Shown here: positions 1 through 8,027 of the stretch, one piece after another
How positions within the stretch are numbered: the first letter of the stretch is position 1
Layout of the letters: each line of letters opens with the position of its first letter
Source: Chthoniobacterales bacterium
GTDB taxonomy: Bacteria; Verrucomicrobiota; Verrucomicrobiia; Chthoniobacterales; UBA10450
Assembly: GCA_013697365.1 (NCBI GenBank)
Contig: JACCXA010000048.1
Location: forward strand, 1 to 13,519
Direction of reading: 5' to 3'
Length of the DNA: 13,519 nt
Position numbers and translations under genes: made by a program
The notes under the pieces: model-generated
What the model was told of the DNA's origin: nothing
What the model saw: only the letters and a program-made list of their open reading frames with translations
Databases searched by the model: none

Positions 1-1332
1 CGCGACAGCGCAGCGGACGCAGCGAACAAGGCGTTCCTGACTAATCGCATTGGCGACTTCGGTTTCATGATCGGCATCCTCATGGTCTGGACTTCGACAG
101 GTACCATTGTCTTCTCGGAAGTCGCGAGCGGGATGGGGGAGCTGACAGGTCATCCCGCCTACCTCACAACCGCTGCCCTGCTCATCTTTTGCGGCGCCGC
201 CGGCAAGTCCGCGCAGTTCCCGCTGCACGTCTGGCTGCCGGACGCGATGGAAGGTCCGACGCCGATTTCTGCTTTGATCCACGCCGCGACCATGGTCGCC
301 GCGGGCGTCTACATGCTCGTGCGCGTCGGCTTCCTCGTTCAAGCGTCAGCCGGTGCGCTCACCGTCGTCGCCTGGATCGGAACCATTACCGCGGTGATGG
401 CTGGTTTGATTGCGACGCAACAAAACGACATCAAACGCATCCTTGCCTACTCCACGCTCTCTCAGCTCGGCTACATGATCATGGCCGTGGGCCTGGCCTC
501 TGGCGAAGCGGCCATGTTTCACCTCTTCACCCACGCCTTCTTCAAAGCCCTCCTCTTTCTCGGTGCCGGCTCGATCATCATCATGCTCCATCACGAGCAG
601 AACATCTGGCGCATGGGCGGCCTGGGCAGGAAACTGCGAATCACCTTCGTCACCTTTCTGATTGGGACGCTCGCGCTCATCGGATGCCCACCCTTCAGCG
701 GCTTCTTCAGCAAGGAGGCGATTCTTGCGATCGCCTTCGAAAAGAGCACCCCCATATTCACTCTCGCCCTCTTCACCGCGTTTCTGACTGCGTTCTACAT
801 GCTGCGGCTGATCGTCGTGGTCTTTTTCGGAAAGCCGCGCAGCGAACACGCGGAGCACGGGAAAGAGTCGCCTTTCGTAATGACCGGGCCGCTGCTCATT
901 CTGGCCGTGCCGGCTTTCCTGGCCGGCTTCGGATTTTTCGCGAGCAGATTTCTTCACGTCCCGCACGCGGACGAAAGCAGCCACATCGTCCCGATCCTCG
1001 CCACCGGAGCCATGGTTCTGGGTGTGGTGTTTGCCTTCGTGCTGTACTGGAACCGTGAGAGCGATCCCGTGGATCTAGGGATTTTCCGTCATCGCTTTTA
1101 TCTCGATGAACTGTACGCCTGGCTCATCGGCATAACTCAAGAAGCGCTCGCTTCGATCTCTGCGTTCTTCGACCGCTGGATCATTGACGCTGGCGGAGTG
1201 CGGGGAGGGAGCGGCGCTATCTGGGGTTTCGGTTCCCTGCTGCGGCTCTTCCAGGTCGGCAATCTTCAGGCCTACTCGTTCCTGTTCGGGCTCGGGATTG
1301 TCGGGCTGATCTACTTCACCGTCTTCCGATGA
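1..1332 (+). CDS. nuoL: NADH-quinone oxidoreductase subunit L (NuoL), 5' end outside window
   Basis: This is the antiporter-like membrane subunit at the distal end of the complex I arm; it pumps protons and carries the long lateral helix. The frame is open from base 1 and gives 443 residues, so roughly 160-200 N-terminal residues lie upstream. The first visible residues (NRIGDFGF) already match the family, so the Met codon at 67 is internal. Seen: GKSAQ with Lys69 (window numbering), then ADAM-like LPDAMEGPTPISALIHAATM, NDIKR with Lys145, HAFFKALLFLG with Lys182 and FFSKEAIL with Lys238. These are equivalent by eye to the conserved proton-path lysines of E. coli NuoL (K229, K305, K342, K399). 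The C-terminus carries the FYLDELY and FDRWIID segments of the lateral-helix region and a last transmembrane helix. The stop overlaps the nuoM start by four bases (ATGA), which suggests translational coupling. Confidence 0.97.
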   Translation, partial: RDSAADAANKAFLTNRIGDFGFMIGILMVWTSTGTIVFSEVASGMGELTGHPAYLTTAALLIFCGAAGKSAQFPLHVWLPDAMEGPTPISALIHAATMVAAGVYMLVRVGFLVQASAGALTVVAWIGTITAVMAGLIATQQNDIKRILAYSTLSQLGYMIMAVGLASGEAAMFHLFTHAFFKALLFLGAGSIIIMLHHEQNIWRMGGLGRKLRITFVTFLIGTLALIGCPPFSGFFSKEAILAIAFEKSTPIFTLALFTAFLTAFYMLRLIVVVFFGKPRSEHAEHGKESPFVMTGPLLILAVPAFLAGFGFFASRFLHVPHADESSHIVPILATGAMVLGVVFAFVLYWNRESDPVDLGIFRHRFYLDELYAWLIGITQEALASISAFFDRWIIDAGGVRGGSGAIWGFGSLLRLFQVGNLQAYSFLFGLGIVGLIYFTVFR

Positions 1333-2855
1333 TCCTGCTCTTCATCGTCTTCTGTCCCCTCCTGGCGGCACTTGCGATTCTCGCCGGTGCGCCAGCTCGC
1401 CGGACCGCCCTAGCCGCTTCCGCCTTCACTCTCCTCGCGGGGGTTCTCGCGTTTTTGCAATTTGATCAGGTTCACCAGGGATTTAGCTTCGTCACCACTC
1501 TTCCCATCAGCGCGGAGTGGCGTCTAAACTTCACCCTGGGGCTCGATGGATTAAGTCTCATCATGGTGTTGCTGACGGCGATCGTGACCCTGGCGGCCAT
1601 CTGGTTCACGGGCAATGTCGCCCGACACGAGAATGCCTTCTACGCATGCCTTCTCCTGATCGCCGCGGGCGCGATGGGGGCGTTTGCGTCCCTCGATCTT
1701 TTCTTTCTCTACGCCTTTCACGAGCTGGCGTTGATCCCGACATTCCTGCTTATCGGAATCTGGGGAAGCGGGGATCGCTACGCTGCAGCCTGGAAGGTCA
1801 CGATCTATCTCGCCATCGGAAGTTTCATCCTGCTCCTCGGGCTGATTCTGCTTTACCGCAGTGTGCCGGAATCGGTGCGGAGTTTCGACCTGCGTGTCTT
1901 GCAAGCGGCAGCCTCCGCCGGCCAGATCCCGGCGGACGCGCAACGCCAGATCTATCTGCTCCTTTTGCTTGGATTCGGAATTCTGATCTCTCTCTTCCCC
2001 TTCCACACCTGGGCACCCGAGGCGTATGCTTCCGCGCCCGCGCCCGCGGCCATGTTGCACGCTGGTGTGCTGAAGAAGTTCGGCCTTTACGGGCTTCTCC
2101 GCATCGCCGTTCCAATGCTTCCCGAAGGCGCCCGGCATTGGGCCTGGCTGCTCATGGCTCTCCTCTTGGGAAACATCATTTACGTCGGCCTTGCCACCAT
2201 CGCGCAGAAACGCCTCGATTGGATTCTCGGCTACTCAAGCGTGATGCACATGGGCTATGTTTTCCTCGGTCTGGCGAGCGCCAACCTCATCGGCATAAAT
2301 GGGGCCGCCCTGCTGATGTTTGCACACGGCCTGTCGATTGCGCTCCTCTTTGCGATTGCCGGCGAAGTCCGGGAGCGCACTGGCACTTTGGTCCTCTCGG
2401 AGCTTGGAGGTCTGGGCAAAGTCATGCCGCTGGCTTCGTTCGCGTTTGGGCTGGGTGCCTTCGCTTCCATCGGCTTGCCGGGATTCGCTAACTTCAGCGC
2501 GGAAGCCATGATTTTCTTCGGTGCCTTCCGCAACGGCGCCGACTTCGATTGCTTTAATATCTTTCAGATCGCGACGGTGCTCGCGCTTTGGGGCGTGGTC
2601 ATTTCCGCCGTCTATATGCTGCGGGCCTACCGCGCGACGTTCATGGGCACAATGCCTGAGAAATGGATCGTGCTGCCTGACCTCCGCCGGCATCTTCGCC
2701 TGCCAATTGGATTGCTCGTGGCCGCGCTCCTCTGGTTTGGATTTTTTCCGCAGACTTTCGTCCGCGTCCTTTCGCCTACCATTCGGGGATATTTCCCCGA
2801 TACGACGTCGCATCCCGCCGGGTCGGGAACCCCGGCCGAAAACGCGAGTCCATGA
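1329..2855 (+). CDS. nuoM: NADH-quinone oxidoreductase subunit M (NuoM)
   Basis: The second antiporter-like proton-pumping membrane subunit of complex I; 508 residues, normal for NuoM (about 490-530), with hydrophobic helices throughout. Seen: GLDGLSLIMVLLTAIV (residues 71-86), HELALIPTFLLIGIWG with Glu132 at the conserved membrane glutamate, FPFHTWAPEAY (223-233), HAGVLKKFGLYG with Lys250, GYSSVMHMGY (301-310), FAHGLS with His333, and GLPGFANFSAEAM. The odd point is the stretch before GYSSVMHMG: most NuoM proteins read DLKRLIAYSS, whereas this one reads QKRLDWILGYSS. Asp297 and Trp298 therefore occupy the canonical Lys-Arg places, and Lys-Arg sits three residues earlier. The start overlaps the nuoL stop and the stop overlaps the nuoN start, both as ATGA. 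Identification is secure; the lineage of this divergent form is inference. Confidence 0.96.
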   Translation: MILLFIVFCPLLAALAILAGAPARRTALAASAFTLLAGVLAFLQFDQVHQGFSFVTTLPISAEWRLNFTLGLDGLSLIMVLLTAIVTLAAIWFTGNVARHENAFYACLLLIAAGAMGAFASLDLFFLYAFHELALIPTFLLIGIWGSGDRYAAAWKVTIYLAIGSFILLLGLILLYRSVPESVRSFDLRVLQAAASAGQIPADAQRQIYLLLLLGFGILISLFPFHTWAPEAYASAPAPAAMLHAGVLKKFGLYGLLRIAVPMLPEGARHWAWLLMALLLGNIIYVGLATIAQKRLDWILGYSSVMHMGYVFLGLASANLIGINGAALLMFAHGLSIALLFAIAGEVRERTGTLVLSELGGLGKVMPLASFAFGLGAFASIGLPGFANFSAEAMIFFGAFRNGADFDCFNIFQIATVLALWGVVISAVYMLRAYRATFMGTMPEKWIVLPDLRRHLRLPIGLLVAALLWFGFFPQTFVRVLSPTIRGYFPDTTSHPAGSGTPAENASP

Positions 2856-4303
2856 TCGGCGCGCCTATCCTCGAAATCGCGGTGGTCGTCCTCGGGCTGG
2901 TCGTCCTGATGGTCGAGGCCTTTGCGGAACGCATTGACAAGCGCTCGTTAGCCATCACGGCCATGATCGGCTTGGTGACAGTGCTCGTGGCCAGCTTTTT
3001 CCTGGCCCCGCCACCTCCTGCCACGGCTTCTGGTTTCTGGTCGTTTTACAGCGCCGATCCGCTGGCGCTGTTTTTCAAACGCTTTTCCCTGACCACGACC
3101 ATTCTCATTCTCGTGCTGATGATCGACTTCGCGCCAAAAGTGCGACAATCGATTCACGGCGCCACCCACCAATCTGGCCTGGGCGAATTCTTCGCGCTCC
3201 CGCTCTTCACCTGCGCGGGCTTGATGTGGATGGCTTCCGCGGTCGACTTCGTCATGATCTTCGTCTCGCTCGAAGTGGTGACGATGTCTTTCTACGTGCT
3301 GGTCGCCTTCACACGCCGCAACCCGGCTTCGCTCGAGGCCGGGGTGAAGTATCTTATCCTGAGCGCGCTCTCGACCGGATTCCTCGTTTACGGGATCACC
3401 TGGATTTTCGGCGTCACGGGGCAGACCAACCTGGCCCGCATCGCGGCGGTGATGCGGGCCGGTGGCGTCGAGCAGGCTCCCCTCCTTTTCGGAATGGCCC
3501 TCGTCCTCGTCGCCCTCGGCTTCAAGATCGCGGCCGTCCCCTTTCAGATTTGGGTGCCTGACGTCTACCAAGGGGCACCGACGCCGGTGACAGCTTATCT
3601 CTCCGTCGGCTCCAAAGCTGCGGGCTTTGTCGTGCTATTGCGGGTGCTTGAGCCGTTTTTCATGCTGCCCCAGATGCAACGCCTTTTGGTGGGCGTCGCG
3701 GTGCTCACGCTCATCTACGGGAATTTTGCGGCCCTTCCGCAGACGAACTTAAAACGTCTGCTGGCCTATTCGAGCATCGCCCACGCCGGCTATCTGCTGA
3801 TCGGCGTCGTCTCCTTCGCGGGAGGGGCCGTCGCTTTCTACCTCGTCTCGTATTTGCTCATGACGATCCTGAGCTTTGCCGTTCTCATCCTGGTCGCGAA
3901 TCAGACCGGCGATGAGATCGAGGACTTCAACGGCCTCGCGCAGCGGGCGCCGTTCCTCTCCTTCGCCATGCTGGTGGCGATGGCGTCACTCGCGGGAATT
4001 CCGTTCACGGCCGGTTTTCTCGGGAAGTTCTTTATCTTCGACGCTGCTATTCGCCAGCATCAAACGGTCTTGATTGTGGTCGGAGTGATCACCGTCGCAT
4101 GTGGCTTCTATTATTATCTGAAGGTTGTGCGCGCGATGTACTGGGAAGAGTCGACCAGGCGAGAATCGATTCCGATTAGCGGTTTGTCCCGCACGACGAT
4201 GATCGCGCTCCTGGCCGCGATCATTATTCTCGGCGTCTATCCGCAGCCGATTCTTAGTGCACTCCGAGGACCCGCCTCGGAGTCAATTTCAGCGACGCGC
4301 TGA
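2852..4303 (+). CDS. nuoN: NADH-quinone oxidoreductase subunit N (NuoN)
   Basis: The third antiporter-like membrane subunit of complex I and usually the last gene of nuo operons; 483 residues, normal for the family. Seen: SLEVVTMSFYVL with Glu141 at the conserved glutamate, FKIAAVPFQIWVPDVYQGAP (residues 224-243) with Lys225, SVGSKAAG with Lys255, QTNLKRLLAYSSIAHAGY (297-314) with Lys301, and AGIPFTAGFLGKF with Lys392. By eye these correspond to E. coli NuoN residues E133, K217, K247, K295 and K395. Unlike NuoM, all canonical charged residues are present. It overlaps nuoM by four bases. A strong hairpin is encoded in its last codons, about 20 bases before the stop. The next gene is convergent, so the nuo operon ends here. 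Confidence 0.97.
   Translation: MIGAPILEIAVVVLGLVVLMVEAFAERIDKRSLAITAMIGLVTVLVASFFLAPPPPATASGFWSFYSADPLALFFKRFSLTTTILILVLMIDFAPKVRQSIHGATHQSGLGEFFALPLFTCAGLMWMASAVDFVMIFVSLEVVTMSFYVLVAFTRRNPASLEAGVKYLILSALSTGFLVYGITWIFGVTGQTNLARIAAVMRAGGVEQAPLLFGMALVLVALGFKIAAVPFQIWVPDVYQGAPTPVTAYLSVGSKAAGFVVLLRVLEPFFMLPQMQRLLVGVAVLTLIYGNFAALPQTNLKRLLAYSSIAHAGYLLIGVVSFAGGAVAFYLVSYLLMTILSFAVLILVANQTGDEIEDFNGLAQRAPFLSFAMLVAMASLAGIPFTAGFLGKFFIFDAAIRQHQTVLIVVGVITVACGFYYYLKVVRAMYWEESTRRESIPISGLSRTTMIALLAAIIILGVYPQPILSALRGPASESISATR
4261..4290 (+). terminator. Hairpin in the 3' end of nuoN, possible operon terminator
   Basis: Bases 4261-4269 (ACTCCGAGG) and 4275-4283 (CCTCGGAGT) form a perfect 9-bp inverted repeat around a 5-base loop. 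Only a short, imperfect T-rich run (CAATTTC) follows. It lies inside the coding sequence, before the nuoN stop at 4301-4303, which is unusual for an intrinsic terminator. It could equally stabilise the mRNA 3' end. The stem is certain; the function is inferred. Confidence 0.45.
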
Positions 4304-4341
4304 AGGCCGAAGCAGTGGGGGAAGCCCTGCAAGCCTTCAGC
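4299..4341. repeat. Inverted repeat in the nuoN/HNH convergent gap
   Basis: GCTGAAGGC at 4299-4307 and GCCTTCAGC at 4333-4341 are a perfect 9-bp inverted repeat around 25 bases, which themselves contain a GGG...CCC pairing. It straddles the nuoN stop and fills the short gap between two convergent genes, a usual place for a transcription end. There is no clear T-tract on either strand, so a terminator role is only possible. Confidence 0.3.
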
Positions 4342-4357
4342 AGCCGGCGCTTCGGGA

Positions 4358-4945
4358 CTAGTCGCTCAACTCAACGTTCCAGTAAGCGAGATCGACGAAA
4401 TGACGCCAGCTCTCGTGATGCTGCGCTGAGAAAGTCACGTGCACGAAGGGCCGCCATTTCGGGCGCTTCGGCTTGCGGATGAGTGCCATTTGCGCCTGGT
4501 GCGGCAGGCGATTCCCCTTCCGCGTGTTACATGGAATGCAGGAGCAGACCACGTTCTCCCATGTTGTCAGACCGCCCTTATCGCGTGGCAGCACGTGATC
4601 GAGGTTGAGCTCGCTGCGATCGAAGAGGTGTCCGCAATATTGACAGGTGTTCTTGTCGCGCTCGAAAACGTTGTGGCGGGTGAATTTCACCTCTTTCTTT
4701 GGCAGCCGGTCGAAGAGCAGCAGAACGATGACGCGCGGAATCCGAATCTTCCACGAAATCGTGGTCACCATGTCGTGCTCCGGCGAGGCGACCGAGAAAT
4801 CGCGCCAGCTCGCGAAGTCGTGCGTGAGGAAGTTGTTCTGCGGATCGGAAGAAACGACCTGCGCGTGTCCCTGGTAGAGGAGGGTAAAGGCGCGACGCGC
4901 CGAGCAAACATTCACCGCCTGCCAGAGGCGGTTCAGGACGAGCAC
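4358..4945 (-). CDS. HNH endonuclease family protein
   Basis: A small stand-alone HNH nuclease-family protein of the kind widespread on bacterial chromosomes; the biological substrate is unknown. 195 residues from a GTG start. The N-terminal module VLNRLWQAVNVCSARRAF matches the VLVLN...PLNV...RRA opening of this family. The HNH fold follows at about residues 90-146: CQYC (Cys101, Cys104) and CIPC (Cys136, Cys139) as the likely zinc knuckles, LDHVLPRDKGG with Asp116-His117, and WENVV with Asn131, then CNTRKGNR. All key residues are present. The frame stays open upstream to 5023, so the start is uncertain: this GTG (giving MLVLN) or a CTG at 4967-4969 giving eight more residues. Neither has a Shine-Dalgarno sequence. 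A good promoter match at 4982-5010 argues against starting further upstream. It is convergent with nuoN and follows the kinase on the same strand. Confidence 0.9.
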   Translation of the reverse strand: MLVLNRLWQAVNVCSARRAFTLLYQGHAQVVSSDPQNNFLTHDFASWRDFSVASPEHDMVTTISWKIRIPRVIVLLLFDRLPKKEVKFTRHNVFERDKNTCQYCGHLFDRSELNLDHVLPRDKGGLTTWENVVCSCIPCNTRKGNRLPHQAQMALIRKPKRPKWRPFVHVTFSAQHHESWRHFVDLAYWNVELSD

Positions 4946-4981
4946 CTGACTATCGAGGATGGCGTTCAGAAAGTCGCGCGA

Positions 4982-5010
4982 CGGATACCATTCCGCGTTT
5001 GGGCTGTCAA
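4982..5010 (-). promoter_or_regulatory. Sigma70-type promoter of the HNH gene
   Basis: Read on the minus strand: TTGACA (bases 5010-5005), a perfect -35 consensus, then 17 bases, then TATCCG (4987-4982) preceded by TGG, which makes an extended -10 element. Transcription would begin near 4975, six bases before the candidate CTG start and 30 before the GTG. The spacing and perfect -35 make this the best promoter candidate in the window. Activity is inferred, and the -10 is a weak match apart from TAT and the TGn extension. Confidence 0.5.
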
Positions 5011-5087
5011 CGTGACAAAACGTCTAACGCATCGCTCGTCGCTCCGGGATGCTTGCTAAGAATTGAAGCACGGAGCCGTGACGAACG

Positions 5088-7925
5088 CTAAGTCCAATTA
5101 CCTTCAGTCACTTCCCGCAGGGCCCGCTGTAATTGCGGAAAATCCACCGGCTTGGTCAGGTGCGTACTGAAGCCGGCCTGCCGTGAACGCGCGATGTCCT
5201 CCTCCATCCCATAACCGCTTAAGGCAATGCCGCGAAGCCCGTGGCGCGCGCGCAGGATTTCCATCAACTCGTTGCCAGTTCCATCCGGCAGACCGAGGTC
5301 GGAAATGACAAGATCGAACATCCCGCCGCTCGCCGCCGCCAGCGCATCCTTCAGATTACCCGCCGCAGTCACAGCATGACCCGCCCGCGTCAGAAGGCGG
5401 GAGAGGACCTCGAGCGTCGACTCATGATCTTCCACGACGAGCAGGCGCAAGGCGGCGCGACTTGGCAGAGCGTGTTCCGATAGCTCGGTGCCGTGCGTCA
5501 GCCACTCCGTCGAGTGTGCGGGCGCGGTCAGACCAAGAGGCGGTTTCATCGCCCCCGGCAGGTCGACGGAAAACGTCGCACCGCGATCTTTCCCCTCGCT
5601 GCGCGCACTAATGGTCCCACCATGCAGGTCCACGATGGCTCGTGCGATCGCCAGTCCCAATCCCATCCCTCCGAAGCGATGCTCGCCACCGCCCTGTTCG
5701 AACGGTAGAAAGATTTTATCGAGGGCCGCCGGCTCGATTCCAACCCCGGAATCGCAGACCTCGATGTGCAGGTGACCATCCGCCTCATCGCACGTCCGAA
5801 TCAGGATATGGCCGCCGCGCGGGGTGAACTTGACCGAATTCCGCAGGAGATTCCAGATCAGTTGCTGGAAGCGCGAGGGATCCGCGGTCAGGCCGCTGTT
5901 CTGGGCTTGAAACTCGCGCTGCAGCGAGATCCCCTTCCCCATCGCGTCATCGCGCACGATCTCAACCGCCAGCCCGATGAGCGAGTGCGCGTCGCATTGT
6001 TGCGCGCGCAGGTGCAGCTGACCGCGCGAGATCCGCGTCAGGTCGAGCAGATCGTCAATTAAACGCGCCTCCAGCGAAATATTCCGTTCCATCATCCCGA
6101 GCTGTTCTCGCGCCTCGGGTGGGAGGCGTTCGTCGCCCCGCAGCGCCGCGGCGGTCATGAGGACGGGTGTAAGTGGCGTACGCAGCTCGTGGGAAAGCGC
6201 GGCGAGGAAATCGTCTTTCGTGCGGTTGGCCCGCTCGGCGTCACCTTGCGCGGACTTCAGGTCGTGGATGTCCGTGTTACTCCCGAACCACTTCACGACG
6301 TTTCCCTCAGGATCTTGCATGGCCTGCGCGCGCACCAGAAACCAGCGATAGACGCCGTCGTGACGCCGGAGACGAAACTCTGTTTCGTAGCGCTCGCCCG
6401 TCGTAACGGAGTGTTGCCAATGGCGGAGCGCCTCCGGCAAATCTTCCGGATGGACGAACTGCGTCCAGTTGTTGCCGAGGATGCCGCTGTCCAACTCCAC
6501 GTCGAGATATTGGGCGCACTCTTGGTTCGCGAAATCCAGCTCGCCCGTCGGCACTGCCGTCCAGACCTGCAGCGAGACAACTTCCGCGAGGAGCCGAAAG
6601 CGCTCGGCTGATTCGGCCACCGCGCCCGCCGCCGCTTCGGCTTGCTCGGTCGCGGACCGCAAAGCGGCTTCGGCGCGCTTGCGTTCTGTAATATCCCTGA
6701 CGAAACGCGCAAAGAGCGGAGGTTCGGTACCGGGAATGTGACTGATCGAGATCTCCGAGGGGAACTCCGAACCGTCCCTGCGCAACGCAGGCAATTCGTA
6801 ACGGGTTCCCAAAGTACTGGGATCGTGCGAGGCCATGTAGCGGGCCAGCTCTTCCCTGTTCTCCCGCAAGCGCTCGGGAACGATTGTTTCTCCCACCGGC
6901 TGCCCGATGACTTCGCCGCGTTTGGCCCCGAAAATCCGTTCCGCCGCTTTATTCCAATCCACGATCCGGCCCTCGTGATTCATGAGGATGAATCCATCCA
7001 GTGACGTATCCAGAATCGCGCCTTTCATCGCCTCGGTCGCGCGCAGGATTGCATCCGCGCGGGCGCGTTCGATGATCGACCAGCACCGCTCGACCACTTC
7101 GTGCACGAGCGTGATTTCGTGCGGTGCCCAGTCGCGCGGCGTCGTCTGGTGCACGGCCATCATGGCCCGCAGCCGACCGTCCTGCGCCAGCGGACAACAA
7201 ATCAGCGCCTTGATGCCGATCGCGTTGAACATCTCGGCGCCCTCCGCTGGAGCCAGTTCCCTATCCACATCGCAAACCACGAGCGTCCGGCCGGCGAGCA
7301 TATCCGAGACGGCCCGCTGCCCGAAAAGAGCGAGACGATAATCGCCCACCGTGCTCGCGCAGCCGTCCGTGTAATCCTGGCGAATCGCAAAATGATCGCT
7401 GTCCGCCTCCACATCTGAGTAGGCACAACGCGAGACGCGCAGATGCCGGCCCAACAACCGCGTGACCGTCGCCATAATCTCTTCCGGTGCCGTCAACGCG
7501 CGGGTCGCTTCGCCCAGATTGTTTAGAAACTGGAATCGCTCTTCGCCCTGGCGGATCGCCTCCTGCGCCCGGCGCGTTACCGTCAGATCACGCAGGATTA
7601 CCGCCACCGCCGGCGCGACCGCACTTTCGTCGTCGCTCACCCGAGTGATGACGATATCCAGGACCGCCTTGTTGCTGTCAGGTAGGCTGATTGTCTGCTC
7701 GAACCGCTGCAATTGTTCGCCGTCATGCGCGCTGCGCACCAGCGGGAGAATGCCGGCAAAACTCTGGGTGGCGCTCAGCTGGTCCAGGTTTCGCCCGAGC
7801 GCGTCCGCTTCGGTCAACCCGAAGAGCCGAGTCGCTTCCGGGTTCCAGACCACCACCTGTTGCCGATCTCCAAAACAGATGATGGCATCGAAGCTGTGAG
7901 CCAGAATTCTGGGCAAATACTCCAT
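5088..7925 (-). CDS. Hybrid sensor histidine kinase/response regulator (PAS-GAF-PAS-PAS-HisKA-HATPase-REC)
   Basis: A 945-residue cytoplasmic sensor; no signal peptide or membrane helix is visible. Domains in order: PAS about 1-118, GAF about 132-290, PAS about 297-420 ending in a DITERKRAE linker, PAS/PAC about 440-556 (FVHPEDLPEAL, YRWFLVRAQ, GSNTDIHDLK), HisKA with phospho-acceptor His579 in SHELRTPLTP, HATPase with N-box Asn692/Asn696 (NLLRNSVKFTPRGG), G1 DSGVGI (725-730) and G2 GGMGLGL (752-758), then REC with acidic pair Glu832/Asp833, phospho-acceptor Asp876 (SDLGLPDG) and Lys925 (LTKP). All catalytic residues are intact. It would autophosphorylate on His579 and pass phosphate to Asp876. 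No phosphotransfer protein or output regulator gene is adjacent, so the output is unknown. The signal is unknown too; stacked PAS and GAF domains suggest a small internal ligand, redox state or light. The ATG lacks a Shine-Dalgarno sequence. Confidence 0.95.
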   Translation of the reverse strand: MEYLPRILAHSFDAIICFGDRQQVVVWNPEATRLFGLTEADALGRNLDQLSATQSFAGILPLVRSAHDGEQLQRFEQTISLPDSNKAVLDIVITRVSDDESAVAPAVAVILRDLTVTRRAQEAIRQGEERFQFLNNLGEATRALTAPEEIMATVTRLLGRHLRVSRCAYSDVEADSDHFAIRQDYTDGCASTVGDYRLALFGQRAVSDMLAGRTLVVCDVDRELAPAEGAEMFNAIGIKALICCPLAQDGRLRAMMAVHQTTPRDWAPHEITLVHEVVERCWSIIERARADAILRATEAMKGAILDTSLDGFILMNHEGRIVDWNKAAERIFGAKRGEVIGQPVGETIVPERLRENREELARYMASHDPSTLGTRYELPALRRDGSEFPSEISISHIPGTEPPLFARFVRDITERKRAEAALRSATEQAEAAAGAVAESAERFRLLAEVVSLQVWTAVPTGELDFANQECAQYLDVELDSGILGNNWTQFVHPEDLPEALRHWQHSVTTGERYETEFRLRRHDGVYRWFLVRAQAMQDPEGNVVKWFGSNTDIHDLKSAQGDAERANRTKDDFLAALSHELRTPLTPVLMTAAALRGDERLPPEAREQLGMMERNISLEARLIDDLLDLTRISRGQLHLRAQQCDAHSLIGLAVEIVRDDAMGKGISLQREFQAQNSGLTADPSRFQQLIWNLLRNSVKFTPRGGHILIRTCDEADGHLHIEVCDSGVGIEPAALDKIFLPFEQGGGEHRFGGMGLGLAIARAIVDLHGGTISARSEGKDRGATFSVDLPGAMKPPLGLTAPAHSTEWLTHGTELSEHALPSRAALRLLVVEDHESTLEVLSRLLTRAGHAVTAAGNLKDALAAASGGMFDLVISDLGLPDGTGNELMEILRARHGLRGIALSGYGMEEDIARSRQAGFSTHLTKPVDFPQLQRALREVTEGNWT

Positions 7926-7937
7926 TGATGATTCAGC

Positions 7938-7946
7938 AGGATAGCA
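7938..7946 (-). promoter_or_regulatory. Candidate extended -10 element upstream of the kinase gene
   Basis: On the minus strand TGC (7946-7944) directly precedes TATCCT (7943-7938), four of six matches to TATAAT plus the TGn extension. It ends 12 bases before the kinase ATG, so the mRNA leader would be about six bases. No convincing -35 is seen. The match is short and could be chance in a 100-base gap. Confidence 0.28.
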
Positions 7947-8027
7947 TCAGCGGCAGGCTAGCAGACCAATCGGCAGAGTAGAGTCTATGTCCAAGCCCTC
8001 TCCAGTAAACCATTAGCAACGGCAGGA

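Noticed and set aside
189..1058. A 289-codon plus-strand frame inside nuoL, and similar long frames antisense or out of frame to other genes (346-984, 1551-2138, 2948-3571, 4439-5059, 11309-11833)
   Set aside because: Their translations are Arg/His/Pro-rich with no family motifs, and they lie wholly over strongly supported genes; such shadow frames are expected at this base composition.
4358..7925. HNH protein plus sensor kinase as a defence or signalling nuclease system
   Set aside because: The HNH protein is of a common chromosomal stand-alone type with its own promoter match, and neither gene has defence-type effector domains or mobile-element context.
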